DNA from: an uncultured Clostridia bacterium
GTDB lineage: Bacteria > Bacillota > Clostridia > TANB77 > CAG-508
Assembly: GCA_947631145.1 (NCBI GenBank)
Contig: CANRKF010000010.1
Location: 1 to 39,374, forward strand
Direction: 5' to 3'
Length of the DNA stretch: 39,374 nt
Shown here: in pieces, positions 18,734 to 28,338 of the stretch
Position numbering within the stretch: position 1 is the first letter of the stretch
Layout of the letters: each line of letters starts with the position of its first letter
Notes under the pieces: generated by a model
Told to the model about the DNA's origin: nothing
Seen by the model: the letters and a program-made list of their open reading frames with translations, nothing else
Database searches by the model: none
Program-made: the position numbers and the translations under genes

Positions 18734-19465
18734 CTATATTATCGTTATAACAGTTATGTTGTCATAACCACCAGCTTCATTTGCTAAGTTTACTAATTTT
18801 TCTGGTGCCGTTTCTGGATTTTCTTTTACCAGTTTGTAAATTGTGCTATCTTCTACCATGTTGCTTAAACCGTCTGAACACATTAATAAAATGTCCTGTT
18901 TTTCTATATTTCTTGCTCTAATATCTGGCTCTACATATTCTGTACAGCCAAGCGCTTTTATTAACATATTTTTTTTAGGATGGTGATTTGCCTCTTCTCT
19001 TGTTATTTTTCCATCTTCAACTAGTTGTTGTACATAGCTATGGTCTTTTGTTATTTTACGAATTATGTCACCTCTAATAAGGTATATTCTACTATCTCCA
19101 ACGTGTCCGATATACGCTTTATTATTATATATGAGGCAAAGGTCTAAAGTAGTACCCATTCCTTTTAAATCTTCTGATGTTTTTGATTTTTCATAAACTA
19201 TTGTATTGGCATATTCTACTGCGCTTTTTACTAATTGTAATATTTGCTCTTTTTGTGGTTCTATTTGATTAAAATTATTTTCTATGTAATTTTTGGCGCT
19301 TTCTATTGCTAACTTACTTGCTACTTCTCCTCCATTATAACCACCCATTCCATCTGCTAAAATATACAGTTGTATGTTACTTTGGGAGTTAGAAACATAG
19401 TAAGAATCTTGATTCATTTCTCTTGCTTTGCCAATATCTGTTTTAGCAAAACCTCTCACTTTCAA
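18734..19465 (-). CDS. prpC: PP2C-family protein phosphatase
   Basis: MNQDSYYV, LADGMGGYNGGEVAS, GHVGDSRIYLI, LLMCSDGLSNMV, GGYDNITVI. Confidence 0.95.
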   Translation of the reverse strand: MKVRGFAKTDIGKAREMNQDSYYVSNSQSNIQLYILADGMGGYNGGEVASKLAIESAKNYIENNFNQIEPQKEQILQLVKSAVEYANTIVYEKSKTSEDLKGMGTTLDLCLIYNNKAYIGHVGDSRIYLIRGDIIRKITKDHSYVQQLVEDGKITREEANHHPKKNMLIKALGCTEYVEPDIRARNIEKQDILLMCSDGLSNMVEDSTIYKLVKENPETAPEKLVNLANEAGGYDNITVITII

Positions 19466-19472
19466 GTTCCTC

Positions 19473-20495
19473 CTATTTTAAATTTTTTCTTCTAAGTTGT
19501 CCACATGCTGCATCTATATCGCTACCTAATTCTCTTCTAATTGTTGCTACAATGCCATGTTCATTTAAATAATCTCTAAATTTAATAATGTTTTCATTAC
19601 TACTTTTTACAAAACTACCATTTTGAATTTTATTAATAGGTATTAAATTTACATGACAAAGCATTCCTTTTAATAAATTTACTAATGCTTTTGCATCTTC
19701 TAAATTATCATTGTTATCTTTTGCGAGAGCATATTCAAATGAAATTCTTTTATTCGTTTTTGCAATATAATCTTTACACGCTTGCATAAGTTCTTCAATG
19801 GGATAAGCATTATTTACTGGCATCATTTTACTTCTTTTTTCATTATTTGTTGCATGAAGTGAAATAGATAAAGTACATTGTAATTCTTCGTTTGCAAAGT
19901 CATAAATTTTAGGTACTATACCAGATGTAGAAATACTTATGTGTCTTGCTCCTATATTTAAGCCTTTTGGATTATTTAAAATGCGAATTGCTTTCATAAC
20001 ATTATTGTAATTATCAAATGGTTCTCCTATGCCCATAAAAACAATATTTGAAATGCTTTCTCCTATATTTTGTTCTACTGCTAAAACTTGTTCTACTATT
20101 TCGCCTGCAGTTAAGTTTCTAACAAATGCAATTCCTGTAGAAGCACAAAATTTGCATCCCATTTTACAGCCAATTTGTGAAGATACACAAATTGTTTTAC
20201 CATGATGATATTCCATTAGCACGGTTTCAATAGCATTTCCATCTAATACATCAAATAAATATTTTACTGTGCCATCTGATGATTCTTGCTTTTTTAATAT
20301 TTCAAAATTACACATTGTATAATTTTGTTTTAACTTTTCCCTTAATTCTAAAGAAAGGTTTGTCATTTCATCTATTTGTTTAACTTTTTCTTTGTATAGC
20401 CAGTTCCATATTTGTTCTGCTCTGTATGGCTTTTCTCCTAATGAAATAAGCTCCTGTTTTAATTCTTCTAAATTATATTCTTTTATATTTTTCAT
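19473..20495 (-). CDS. rlmN: 23S rRNA/tRNA A2503/A37-C2 methyltransferase RlmN (radical SAM)
   Basis: CVSSQIGCKMGCKFCASTGIAFVRNLTAGEIVEQV, MGIGEPFDNYNNV, GSDIDAACGQLRRKN. Confidence 0.96.
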   Translation of the reverse strand: MKNIKEYNLEELKQELISLGEKPYRAEQIWNWLYKEKVKQIDEMTNLSLELREKLKQNYTMCNFEILKKQESSDGTVKYLFDVLDGNAIETVLMEYHHGKTICVSSQIGCKMGCKFCASTGIAFVRNLTAGEIVEQVLAVEQNIGESISNIVFMGIGEPFDNYNNVMKAIRILNNPKGLNIGARHISISTSGIVPKIYDFANEELQCTLSISLHATNNEKRSKMMPVNNAYPIEELMQACKDYIAKTNKRISFEYALAKDNNDNLEDAKALVNLLKGMLCHVNLIPINKIQNGSFVKSSNENIIKFRDYLNEHGIVATIRRELGSDIDAACGQLRRKNLK

Positions 20496-20657
20496 ATTTA
20501 TTTTTTACAGTGTCCTTCTTTATTTTTGCTTTTTCATATTTTTTTATTTTTCCTATTAACTTTTTTCTACTTATTTTATATCATAACTATTTATTTTTTT
20601 CAATAGTTTACAAAAGGTTGCTGTTTTTTTACATGTGGGTTAGTCAAAGTAAGTAAT

Positions 20658-21371
20658 TTATTTTTCTTTTGCTGATAATTCTTTGAATTTTTTGTATCTT
20701 ATTTCATATGCTTCTTCTAATTCTTTTTCAAAGGCAAGTTTTGGTTCTTTTACTCCCATAAGTTCTAATAATTTTAAAGTAAATTTTGGATTTAATATAA
20801 GTATTGGACCTATTATATATGTTCCTATAAAATTTTTTTTCTTAATTCCTTCTAATTTGCTTTCTTTATTTATTCCTATTCCCATTTCTACTGTTGCAAA
20901 ATGCTCTTGTAAGTTATCTCCATATAACATTGTAAATTGACTTTTGAAACCTATTAATTCAATATCTTCGTATTTTCCTAAAAAGAAACTATTATGTCTA
21001 TGTAACATATCTCTTTTGGCGTGTATGTTAAAAATTCCAAGACCTTCTATTTTGCTTTTATCTTCATTTACAATGTATTCTCCTAATACTTCTACACTAT
21101 TTCCTGTAAATAAGAATACTTGTCCCATATTAATTAATTCTTCTATTCTTTCTTTATATGGCATTAGCTTTTTTATTACTATTTCTTGTGAACGTTCTGA
21201 CAAAGTTCCCATATATATAAGAGAAAGGTCGTTTTGTGTGCAAAATGCTGGTTCTTCTTCTATGGCTGTTTCTATAAATTCCGCTTCTGGCAAGCATTTT
21301 TTTAAATATTTAACATTTCCCATGTCGCCATTTAAGTTGCAAAATTCTGGATATAAAATTTCTATTTTCAT
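20658..21371 (-). CDS. gatD: Lipid II isoglutaminyl synthase glutaminase subunit GatD
   Basis: ILYPEFCNLNGDMGNVKYLKKCLPEAEF, YMGTLSERSQE, FLFTGNSVEVLGEYI, IIGPILILNPKF; next to murT. Confidence 0.9.
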   Translation of the reverse strand: MKIEILYPEFCNLNGDMGNVKYLKKCLPEAEFIETAIEEEPAFCTQNDLSLIYMGTLSERSQEIVIKKLMPYKERIEELINMGQVFLFTGNSVEVLGEYIVNEDKSKIEGLGIFNIHAKRDMLHRHNSFFLGKYEDIELIGFKSQFTMLYGDNLQEHFATVEMGIGINKESKLEGIKKKNFIGTYIIGPILILNPKFTLKLLELMGVKEPKLAFEKELEEAYEIRYKKFKELSAKEK

Positions 21372-21378
21372 TATTTCT

Positions 21379-21428
21379 ACCTTGTATAAATATATTTAGG
21401 TTTTTATTAAGGTTTACCTATAACCTTT
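21379..21428 (-). repeat. Leader repeat family B (upstream of gatD)
   Basis: Minus strand: AAAAGGTTATAGGTAAACCTTAATAAAAACCTAAATATATTTATACAAGG. Confidence 0.7.
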
Positions 21429-21493
21429 TGCTTATTAAATTTGTTACATTTTTTATTTATTTTAGTATTGCTTTTAGCCAATTTTTAACTTTA

Positions 21494-22885
21494 CTATTTT
21501 TCATTAATTAATTCTTTTACTTTTTGTTTTATTTGTTTTGTTTCTTCAATAGAATATAAATCGTGTAAAATAAATATTTTTTCTATTCCATCTAATTTTA
21601 ATTTACTTGTAGCTTGTAATAAATCTTTTTCATGTACCATTTTTTCTGGATTTATGTCTGCCATTAAAAGGCGTATATATGAATCCATATATCTTGGACC
21701 TGCTACTATAATTTGTTTTATAGATTCATCATTTAAGAATTCATAGTCTGCATCATAGTGCCATGCGGTATTTTCTGAGCCATTTGCTTCTTCATGTAAA
21801 TCATCTAATATCATAATTACTGCCTTATTTCCCGGCTCTTTTCTAGTATAATTAAATGCTATAGAGCAAGCTATTGGGTTCATACCTTTGGCTAATTGTG
21901 TAACAATTTTATAGTTTTTATAGTTTTCTTCACTGTATCTTGTTTCTACAATTTTTATTTTTGCAAAAGAATCGTTTATTTGTTTTGCTGTTAGTTTCAA
22001 CTGTTTTAATACAGTGATTACTGCTAACATATTATAAATATTTATTATGTTATCATTTACAATATCGTAAGTTTCTTCTTCGTTTTTTGATTTTACTTTT
22101 ATTTGCATATTTTTTAAATCTATATTGGTTATACGGTAATCTGGATTTTCTGGGCATTTATAATCACAGTTTGGGCAATATGCTTTTCCTATATGGTGAT
22201 ATCTAACATATTCGTATTTTAGTTTTGATAAACATTTTGGGCAAACTCTAATATCTCTTGTAATGTTTTCACAATTTTGTGTATCTGTTTCGAGTTTATC
22301 AATACTAAAGTAAATTTTTTTATTATTTTCTGCAATATGGCTACATATGATATCATCGGCATTTTCTATCATAATTGTTTCTTTTGGAATGTATTTATTT
22401 AATATATCAGATATAAATTCAGTGTGTGCATTTCTCATTAATGAGTCTCTAAATAGGTTCGTACATATTAAATATGTTGGAGTTATGTATGGAAATATTT
22501 TGTTTGCACTTCTTTCATCTATTTCTAATACGGCTAAGTCTTTTTTAGATTTTCCTAAAAAATTTGCTCCTTGTATTAAGGTAGTAGCAATTCCTCCATC
22601 TATATTAGAGCCATATTTATTGTTTATAAAGTCAAAGCCATTTTGTTCTAATATATTGTTAATCATATTACAGGTGGTAGTTTTTCCATTAGTTCCTGTT
22701 ACTCCTATAATTGTTTTTGGTTTATCTAACATTCCCATAAATTCTGGGCACAAGGTTAAGGCTATTTTTCCCGGAAAATATGTTGCATTTCTTCTTAAAA
22801 TTTTTAATGCAATTGAAGAGAGTTTTGCAAGCCAAAGTGTAATATAAAATCTTAATGTTTTTTTCTGATTCATAAAATATTTCAT
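21494..22885 (-). CDS. murT: Lipid II isoglutaminyl synthase MurT (Mur ligase, DUF1727)
   Basis: GVTGTNGKTTTCNMINNIL, EIDERSANKIFPYITPTYLICTNLFRDSL, zinc ribbon CPKCLSKL...YCPNCDYKC, AKGMNPIACS. Confidence 0.93.
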   Translation of the reverse strand: MKYFMNQKKTLRFYITLWLAKLSSIALKILRRNATYFPGKIALTLCPEFMGMLDKPKTIIGVTGTNGKTTTCNMINNILEQNGFDFINNKYGSNIDGGIATTLIQGANFLGKSKKDLAVLEIDERSANKIFPYITPTYLICTNLFRDSLMRNAHTEFISDILNKYIPKETIMIENADDIICSHIAENNKKIYFSIDKLETDTQNCENITRDIRVCPKCLSKLKYEYVRYHHIGKAYCPNCDYKCPENPDYRITNIDLKNMQIKVKSKNEEETYDIVNDNIINIYNMLAVITVLKQLKLTAKQINDSFAKIKIVETRYSEENYKNYKIVTQLAKGMNPIACSIAFNYTRKEPGNKAVIMILDDLHEEANGSENTAWHYDADYEFLNDESIKQIIVAGPRYMDSYIRLLMADINPEKMVHEKDLLQATSKLKLDGIEKIFILHDLYSIEETKQIKQKVKELINEK

Positions 22886-22930
22886 TCCTTGTATATGTAT
22901 TTAGGTTTTTAAAAGGTTACCTATAAACCT
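22886..22930 (-). repeat. Leader repeat family B (upstream of murT)
   Basis: Minus strand: AAGGTTTATAGGTAACCTTTTAAAAACCTAAATACATATACAAGG. Confidence 0.7.
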
Positions 22931-23130
22931 TCTTCTTTTTTTACCTCTTTATTCTAACCTTTATTTTTACTTTTAGCAAGTATATTGATTATTTTTTTCA
23001 ATATATTCTATTAATATGGGACTTTTGGAACAACTTCATAATTTTAGTTTTTATTTGGTCGAATTCGACTAAATTAAAACTTAATATGGAAAAAAACCAG
23101 AGTTTTTATTCTTACTCTGGCTATTTTGCT

Positions 23131-23367
23131 TTATTTGTTCATTAGTTTTTCTTGTAGTGTTTGTTCTATGTTTGAAAGTCTTGTTTCAAAAATTTGATTT
23201 GTCATATCGCAAATTTCGTTAAAGTCTTTAAGTTTTTCAAAATTTTTCATGTTAACTTTGTGATATTTTTCTACATTTTCTGCTAGTTTTATTTGTTCAT
23301 TTTTTATTTCGTTTAATAGTTCATTTACTTCTTCTAAAAATTCTTGAATTTCATTATCATTTAGCAT
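23131..23367 (-). CDS. Hypothetical coiled-coil protein (78 aa)
   Basis: MLNDNEIQEFLEEVNELLNEIKNEQIKLAENVEKYH...; RBS gaaggagggagaag upstream. Confidence 0.6.
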   Translation of the reverse strand: MLNDNEIQEFLEEVNELLNEIKNEQIKLAENVEKYHKVNMKNFEKLKDFNEICDMTNQIFETRLSNIEQTLQEKLMNK

Positions 23368-23649
23368 ACTTCTCCCTCCTTCTTTTGAATTTCTTTTATT
23401 TCTTTTTAAGAAATTCCAGTATACTTTTCCTGCTTCCTACCTAAAGCTAAATTTAATAATTTTATTATTCTTTACCTCCTTGTTAATATAGAGAATGTCA
23501 AAAAATCCCCCATACTAAAGAAAAATTTTTTTGAAATAATGAAAATAACTGCCGAAATAAATAAAAAAGACTTTCCATAACTCTTTTTTGAAATAACATC
23601 TACATTATAAAACTTTTGTTTTGTAGTTGTCAATACTTTTTAATTATTT

Positions 23650-24742
23650 TTATAAAATTTTTCCTCCCCCTAATACGACATCATCTATGTAAAATACAAC
23701 TGATTGGCCGGGAGTAATTGCTCTTTGAGGTTCTTCAAAGGTTACTTTAGCTACCTCATTTCCGATTATTATTAATTAATTCTAAAGTAGCTTTTGCCTC
23801 TTTAGCACGATAACGTACTTTTGCCATTATATCAATAGGCTTTGATAGTTCTACAACAAGTAAAAAGTTTAGTTCATTTGCATATAGTTCTTTGGTGTAA
23901 AGTTCTTCTTCTGTTCCTACAACTACTTCATTTTTTTCATTATCTAATTTTAAAACATATAAAGGTTCTTTATATGCTATTCCTAAGCCTTTTCTTTGTC
24001 CTACTGTATAAAAAATTAATCCATTATGTTTTCCTAAAACTGTGCCATCTTGCATAACTATATTTCCTGATTCTGGATTTAACTTAGCTTTTTTAGTTAA
24101 AAAATTTCCATAGTCGTTATCTGGTATGAAGCAAACTTCTTGGCTATCCTTTTTATGTGCAACTTTTAAGCCATATTCTTCTGCTAAATTTCTTACTTCT
24201 TCCTTTGTTTTAAAGCCTTCTAGTGGAAATATCATTTTTGGTAATACTTCTTTTGGAATACTATATAAGAAGTAAGTTTGATCTTTTTTATTAGATTCAG
24301 ATTTTCTTAGTACATAAGTTTTATATTTTTCTGAATATTCTATTTTTGCATAGTGTCCTGTTGAAATATAGTCACATTCTAATTCTAAAGCCTTTTGATA
24401 AAATATTCCAAATTTTAAGTATTTATTGCATTCTATGCAAGGGTTTGGAGTTTTGCAGTTTTTATAGCAATTAACAAAATCATTTATAACATATTTTTCA
24501 AATTCTTCTTCACAATTTAAAGTATAATGTGGAATTTCTAGTTTATCACATACTCTTTTTGCATCATAAGTGCTACTAAAAGAACAGCAACCGCCTTCTA
24601 TTTCTGGGCATTCTTTATCTTCCCATAATTTCATGGTTGCTCCTATTACTTCATAACCTGCATTTTTTAATAAAATTGCTGCGGTGGAGCTATCTACTCC
24701 ACCGCTCATTCCTAATAATACTTTCTTTTTTTTATTACTCAT
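23650..24742 (-). CDS. mnmA: tRNA-specific 2-thiouridylase MnmA, expressed via +1 frameshift at CGG 23762-23764; start ATG at 24742 ([19 protein letters not shown])
   Basis: [39 protein letters not shown]. Frame 0 stops ...LINNNRK*; +1 after CGG restores [40 protein letters not shown]. Confidence 0.93.
23761..23764 (-). promoter_or_regulatory. Putative +1 recoding site CGGA (mnmA)
   Basis: AAT AAT CGG A AAT GAG GTA GCT; in frame with 24742/24850. Confidence 0.88.
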
Positions 24743-24743
24743 T

Positions 24744-24882
24744 TTAAAATTAATTCCTTTCTTACTACGATTGCTAGGCACATATAAGAATGAAAAGTTG
24801 ATTTCTTTCAAAATAAAAATTATGCCTTTCTTGCTTCTCTTGCAATGCACACATAAGAATAAAGATTGATTTCTTTCAAACT
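24744..24882 (-). repeat. Two tandem copies of leader repeat family A (upstream of mnmA)
   Basis: Copies 24744-24812 and 24813-24882, both with AGTTTGAAAGAAATCAA/...TTGAAAGAAATCAA, CTTATGTGTGC..., GAAAGG(A/C)AT. Confidence 0.75.
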
Positions 24883-24911
24883 AATTTCTTTTATGTTTTA
24901 TTCCTAATTTT

Positions 24912-25643
24912 TTATTTTTCTATTTCACTTTCTGCAGAGTCTTTAATTTCTTTTTCATTTTTACGAACTTTTATTGTTTCTACTATATCTGTAGTAATAG
25001 ATGCCACAATATGGGCAATAAATTCTTTTAGTTTTCCTTGATAACTATCTGTTTGAAGAATAGTATATTTTTGCGAAAAGCTAGCTATAAATTCACTTTC
25101 TTTTTGTAAAAATCCATTTAATAATTCAATATTTGGCACATTAACAAGTCTTCCGGGCTTTCCTTTTCTTTCTACGCTAAGTTCTGGAGAAGTTATTAAA
25201 TTATATGTAATTGGTTTATATTTTTGTAAAAAGTTAGTATTATAAAAGCTTTTAAGAATACTAGCATCTTTTTCCGATATTACAGATTTTGCCATACCAA
25301 CGTCAATCCATGGAATTCTATCTAACATTCCTCTATCGTATAATACAATTCTTTGATTAGTATTACTCATATCTTCACTTAAATTTTTTAATAATTCCAT
25401 TATCATCCAAATTTCATATTCTTCTATTTTTTTATTTTGAATTGGATTATATTCTGCTGTTTCTCTTCTTGTTTGAAATGGAATATTGGCCTTTTCAAAT
25501 AAATTTTTTATATGATTTGTTAATGTTGTTTTTCCGCTTTTAGGCGTTCCTATTAGTTCAATGAAAATTGGACCTTCTATTTTATTTAATTCTGATTTTA
25601 TTTTTTCTAAATTTTGCTTTATTGTTTCAATTTGTTTTTCCAT
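24912..25643 (-). CDS. P-loop kinase/ATPase (thymidylate kinase-like or AAA)
   Basis: FIELIGTPKSGKTTLTNHIKNLFEKANIPFQTRRE...IVLYDRGMLDRIPWID. Confidence 0.75.
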   Translation of the reverse strand: MEKQIETIKQNLEKIKSELNKIEGPIFIELIGTPKSGKTTLTNHIKNLFEKANIPFQTRRETAEYNPIQNKKIEEYEIWMIMELLKNLSEDMSNTNQRIVLYDRGMLDRIPWIDVGMAKSVISEKDASILKSFYNTNFLQKYKPITYNLITSPELSVERKGKPGRLVNVPNIELLNGFLQKESEFIASFSQKYTILQTDSYQGKLKEFIAHIVASITTDIVETIKVRKNEKEIKDSAESEIEK

Positions 25644-25649
25644 ATGTTT

Positions 25650-26207
25650 TTACCTAAATACCTTGTCTAATATTTTTTTATACCTCTCAAATAGTTCATT
25701 ATTTTCTTTTGTATTTGATAAAACTGCATCATACATATTTGTATAATACCATTTTTGCTCTTCATATGGCTGATTAAAATCCTTCCATACATCATCTTTC
25801 TTTTCTTCATATACAGAATATAAACATTCTAAATTATTTATTTTATCTGCACATTCTACTAATTTTCCATCTAGGCTTGCTGTTTTTATTTTATTTATTG
25901 CATCTATTTTTCTTTCTTTCCAACTTAAGCTTTTGTTTTCTGATACTTCAAAAATTATTTTAGCAATATCTTCATTAAATTCTTTTTTTATATCTTCTAA
26001 TGTATATTTTGTATCTTCAACAACATCATGTAAAACGCCTGCGATAACGCAATTTGTACTTGCTCCTGCTCTTTGTAATATCATTGCTACTGTATATGGA
26101 TGAAAAATCATATCTACTTCTTTATCTGTTTTTCTTTTTTGCCCATTATGTGCTTTGGTAGCAAAATAAATAGCATAATCTAATAAATTCATATCATATT
26201 TTTTCAT
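25650..26207 (-). CDS. HD-domain phosphohydrolase (RelA/SpoT-type HD), separate gene starting at MKKYDMNLLDYAI
   Basis: HNGQKRKTDKEVDMIFHPYTVAMIL, VIAGVLHDVVEDTKYTLEDI; own RBS taggag upstream of ATG at 26207. Merged with DUF2207 in the ORF track only because the CGG frameshift was not considered. Confidence 0.85.
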   Translation of the reverse strand: MKKYDMNLLDYAIYFATKAHNGQKRKTDKEVDMIFHPYTVAMILQRAGASTNCVIAGVLHDVVEDTKYTLEDIKKEFNEDIAKIIFEVSENKSLSWKERKIDAINKIKTASLDGKLVECADKINNLECLYSVYEEKKDDVWKDFNQPYEEQKWYYTNMYDAVLSNTKENNELFERYKKILDKVFR

Positions 26208-26233
26208 GTTTTTTCTCCTATTTTTATAAGATT

Positions 26234-28202
26234 TTAGAATGATCCAGTTCCTCCACCGCCTCCGGCCTCCTCCGCCAGAGCTACTTCCACCTGAAAAGCC
26301 ACCACTACTTCCAGAATAACTACTTGAGCCTCCTGAACTGCTTGAAACAGTTTTCATTGAGCTAAAGGTACTTCCAAATCCACTATAAAATGTGTTATAA
26401 TTTCCAATAATTACTAAATTATTACCAAAATTATCACTAAAATTATTAGAATTTTGTATACATCCATCATAGAAATAATTAATAGTATTGTTATTAAGTC
26501 CTAATGCAATTGCCATTATAAGGTATTCTCCCCAAAGTACCATATCTTCTAAACCTTTTTCTTGTAGCATAGAATAATCTTTTATATAATTTCTTAGTGA
26601 TTTTACCATTCCCCTTACTTCTTGCTTTTTTTCTGATTCTATTTTTACCCTATAGCAATAAATCATAAGTATAAATAACATTAGATAAGGAATGTAAAAT
26701 ACCCCAACTTTACCGCTAATTAACACTCCAAAATTTGCCATTTGAAATACTGCACAATGAAGTAATAGAAAAATTAATACTGATACACTACCTTTTCCCG
26801 TTGTAATAAAAAATACACCATAAATAACAGTAGTAATTCCTAAAAGCATTATAGCTGGCATTACTAATTCAATTTGACCATTTATTATTAGTATTAAACC
26901 TGCTATAAATAGTATAAATAAAGCCATTACAATAGTTATTATTGTTCTTAATTTTTTTGGTTTTTTATCTTCTTCAAAGGTTGCATCTATTTCTACTTTT
27001 ATGCTTTCGCAAAATTTTCTATAATCTTTATAGGCTTGATTGGTTTTTAGTTTTGCTTTTAATCTTTCAAGTTCTATTTGTTTCTTGCCTTTTTCATTTT
27101 TACCTGACATACAGTTTAAAATCAATTTAGTTGCTTTTTTCTCATATTCTGGTAAGTTTTCATCTTTTCCTTCGTAAACAATAGCATGTGTTTCTTTTTC
27201 TACTTGATTTGTAGTTTTTTCAATGCTAAATACTCCTTTTCTTATTAAATTTAAAAAGGTAACCCAAAATGTGTTTTTTTGAATATTACCATAATAAACA
27301 TATTGCAATATTTCTGGATCTAAGTTATACGGTAATTCTCTTACATATTCTGTAATTCTTTTTGATTTGTTATGATATTTTTTATAAATTATAACAAAAG
27401 CTACAAAAATTATAATTATACAAGCTATTGCAATTTTATTTATATCTATTCCAAAAACTAGAGTGTCATTATTCATTCCTTCTTCTAGATTACGATATTT
27501 TTGAAGTACATTTTTGTTTACAACTTTTGTAGTTGATATTGCATTTTTTGAAAATAAAATTCTAGCATCAACAGCTTGATTTTCGCTAATATCTCTTGCT
27601 ATTAATCTAATAAAATTAGCGTTTTTTTCAAATTTTCCGTTATCTGAGCCATGTCCATATACATAAATAGTATCTTGTGCGGCCTGTATTGGTAAATCTA
27701 TATTTATTAATAAATTTTCTGTTCTATCTGTAGAATCGTTTCCTATAAAATTCCAATAAAGTTCTGCTATATCATTGTATTTTACAGCAACATTTTTTAG
27801 TGTATAAATATATTTTACTGTTTTTCCTTGATATCTAAATGGAGTATATAGTTTAATATAGGCTTCACTTCCATCATAAGAATATTCATAAACTTTATCT
27901 TGCCCGTTTGAGCCTTTTCTTACTTGCACACAACTTTCATAATCTACTAAAACATCTTCTAATTCAAAACCTGTTGCTGAGTTTGTAGCATTTTGAGGAT
28001 TTTTTAGTTTTATAGTTCTTGTTACTCCATTTTTACTTTCATCTGTTTTGTATTGTATGGTTTCTTCTACATGCATATCTCCATTTTCAAGTACAACAGC
28101 ATTTATTATGTAGTTATCCTTTGTAAACGTTGCATTTGTGTGGCTAGAGCATATTAATAATAGAAAAAATACAAATACAAAAAATAGTATTTTTTTCTTC
28201 AT
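26234..28202 (-). CDS. DUF2207 membrane protein with Gly-rich C-terminus, expressed via +1 frameshift at CGG 26262-26264; likely start ATG 28202
   Basis: DUF2207-like N-terminus (NYIINAVVLENGDMHVEETIQYK), TM helices, tail GGSSSGGG-G-R-GGGGTGSF* after +1 at CGG, instead of GRRRWRNWIILKSYKNRRKN read into the HD gene. Confidence 0.88.
26261..26264 (-). promoter_or_regulatory. Putative +1 recoding site CGGA (DUF2207 gene)
   Basis: GGA GGC CGG A GGC GGT GGA GGA ACT GGA TCA TTC TAA; in frame with 28214 (1950 nt). Confidence 0.85.
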
Positions 28203-28260
28203 ACTAAATTTCATTCCTTTCTTGCTTTGCTCAGTACAAAGTGCAATGAAAAATGCGAAG
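28203..28260 (-). repeat. Degenerate copy of leader repeat family A
   Basis: Minus strand ...GAGCAAAGCAAGAAAGGAATGAAATTTAGT before ATG. Confidence 0.5.
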
Positions 28261-28338
28261 TTTTTTCACATTATTCCCCTTTTTCACTTGTTTATATTAA
28301 TTTTTCTGCTTTATTTACAGTATATTAATTGTATGATT

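Noticed and set aside
9160-26264. Simple CGG sense-codon reassignment (e.g. to Trp or Gln, as reported in some Firmicutes)
   Set aside because: A three-nucleotide reassignment does not restore the reading frame; the data need a +1 shift or a four-nucleotide codon. Which residue is inserted (Arg vs Gly) remains unresolved.
25650-28214. A genuine 854-aa DUF2207-HD fusion protein as the sole product
   Set aside because: The linker RRRWRNWIILKSYKNRRKN is not family-like, the HD part has its own RBS/ATG, and +1 at CGG yields a normal Gly-rich DUF2207 end followed by TAA.
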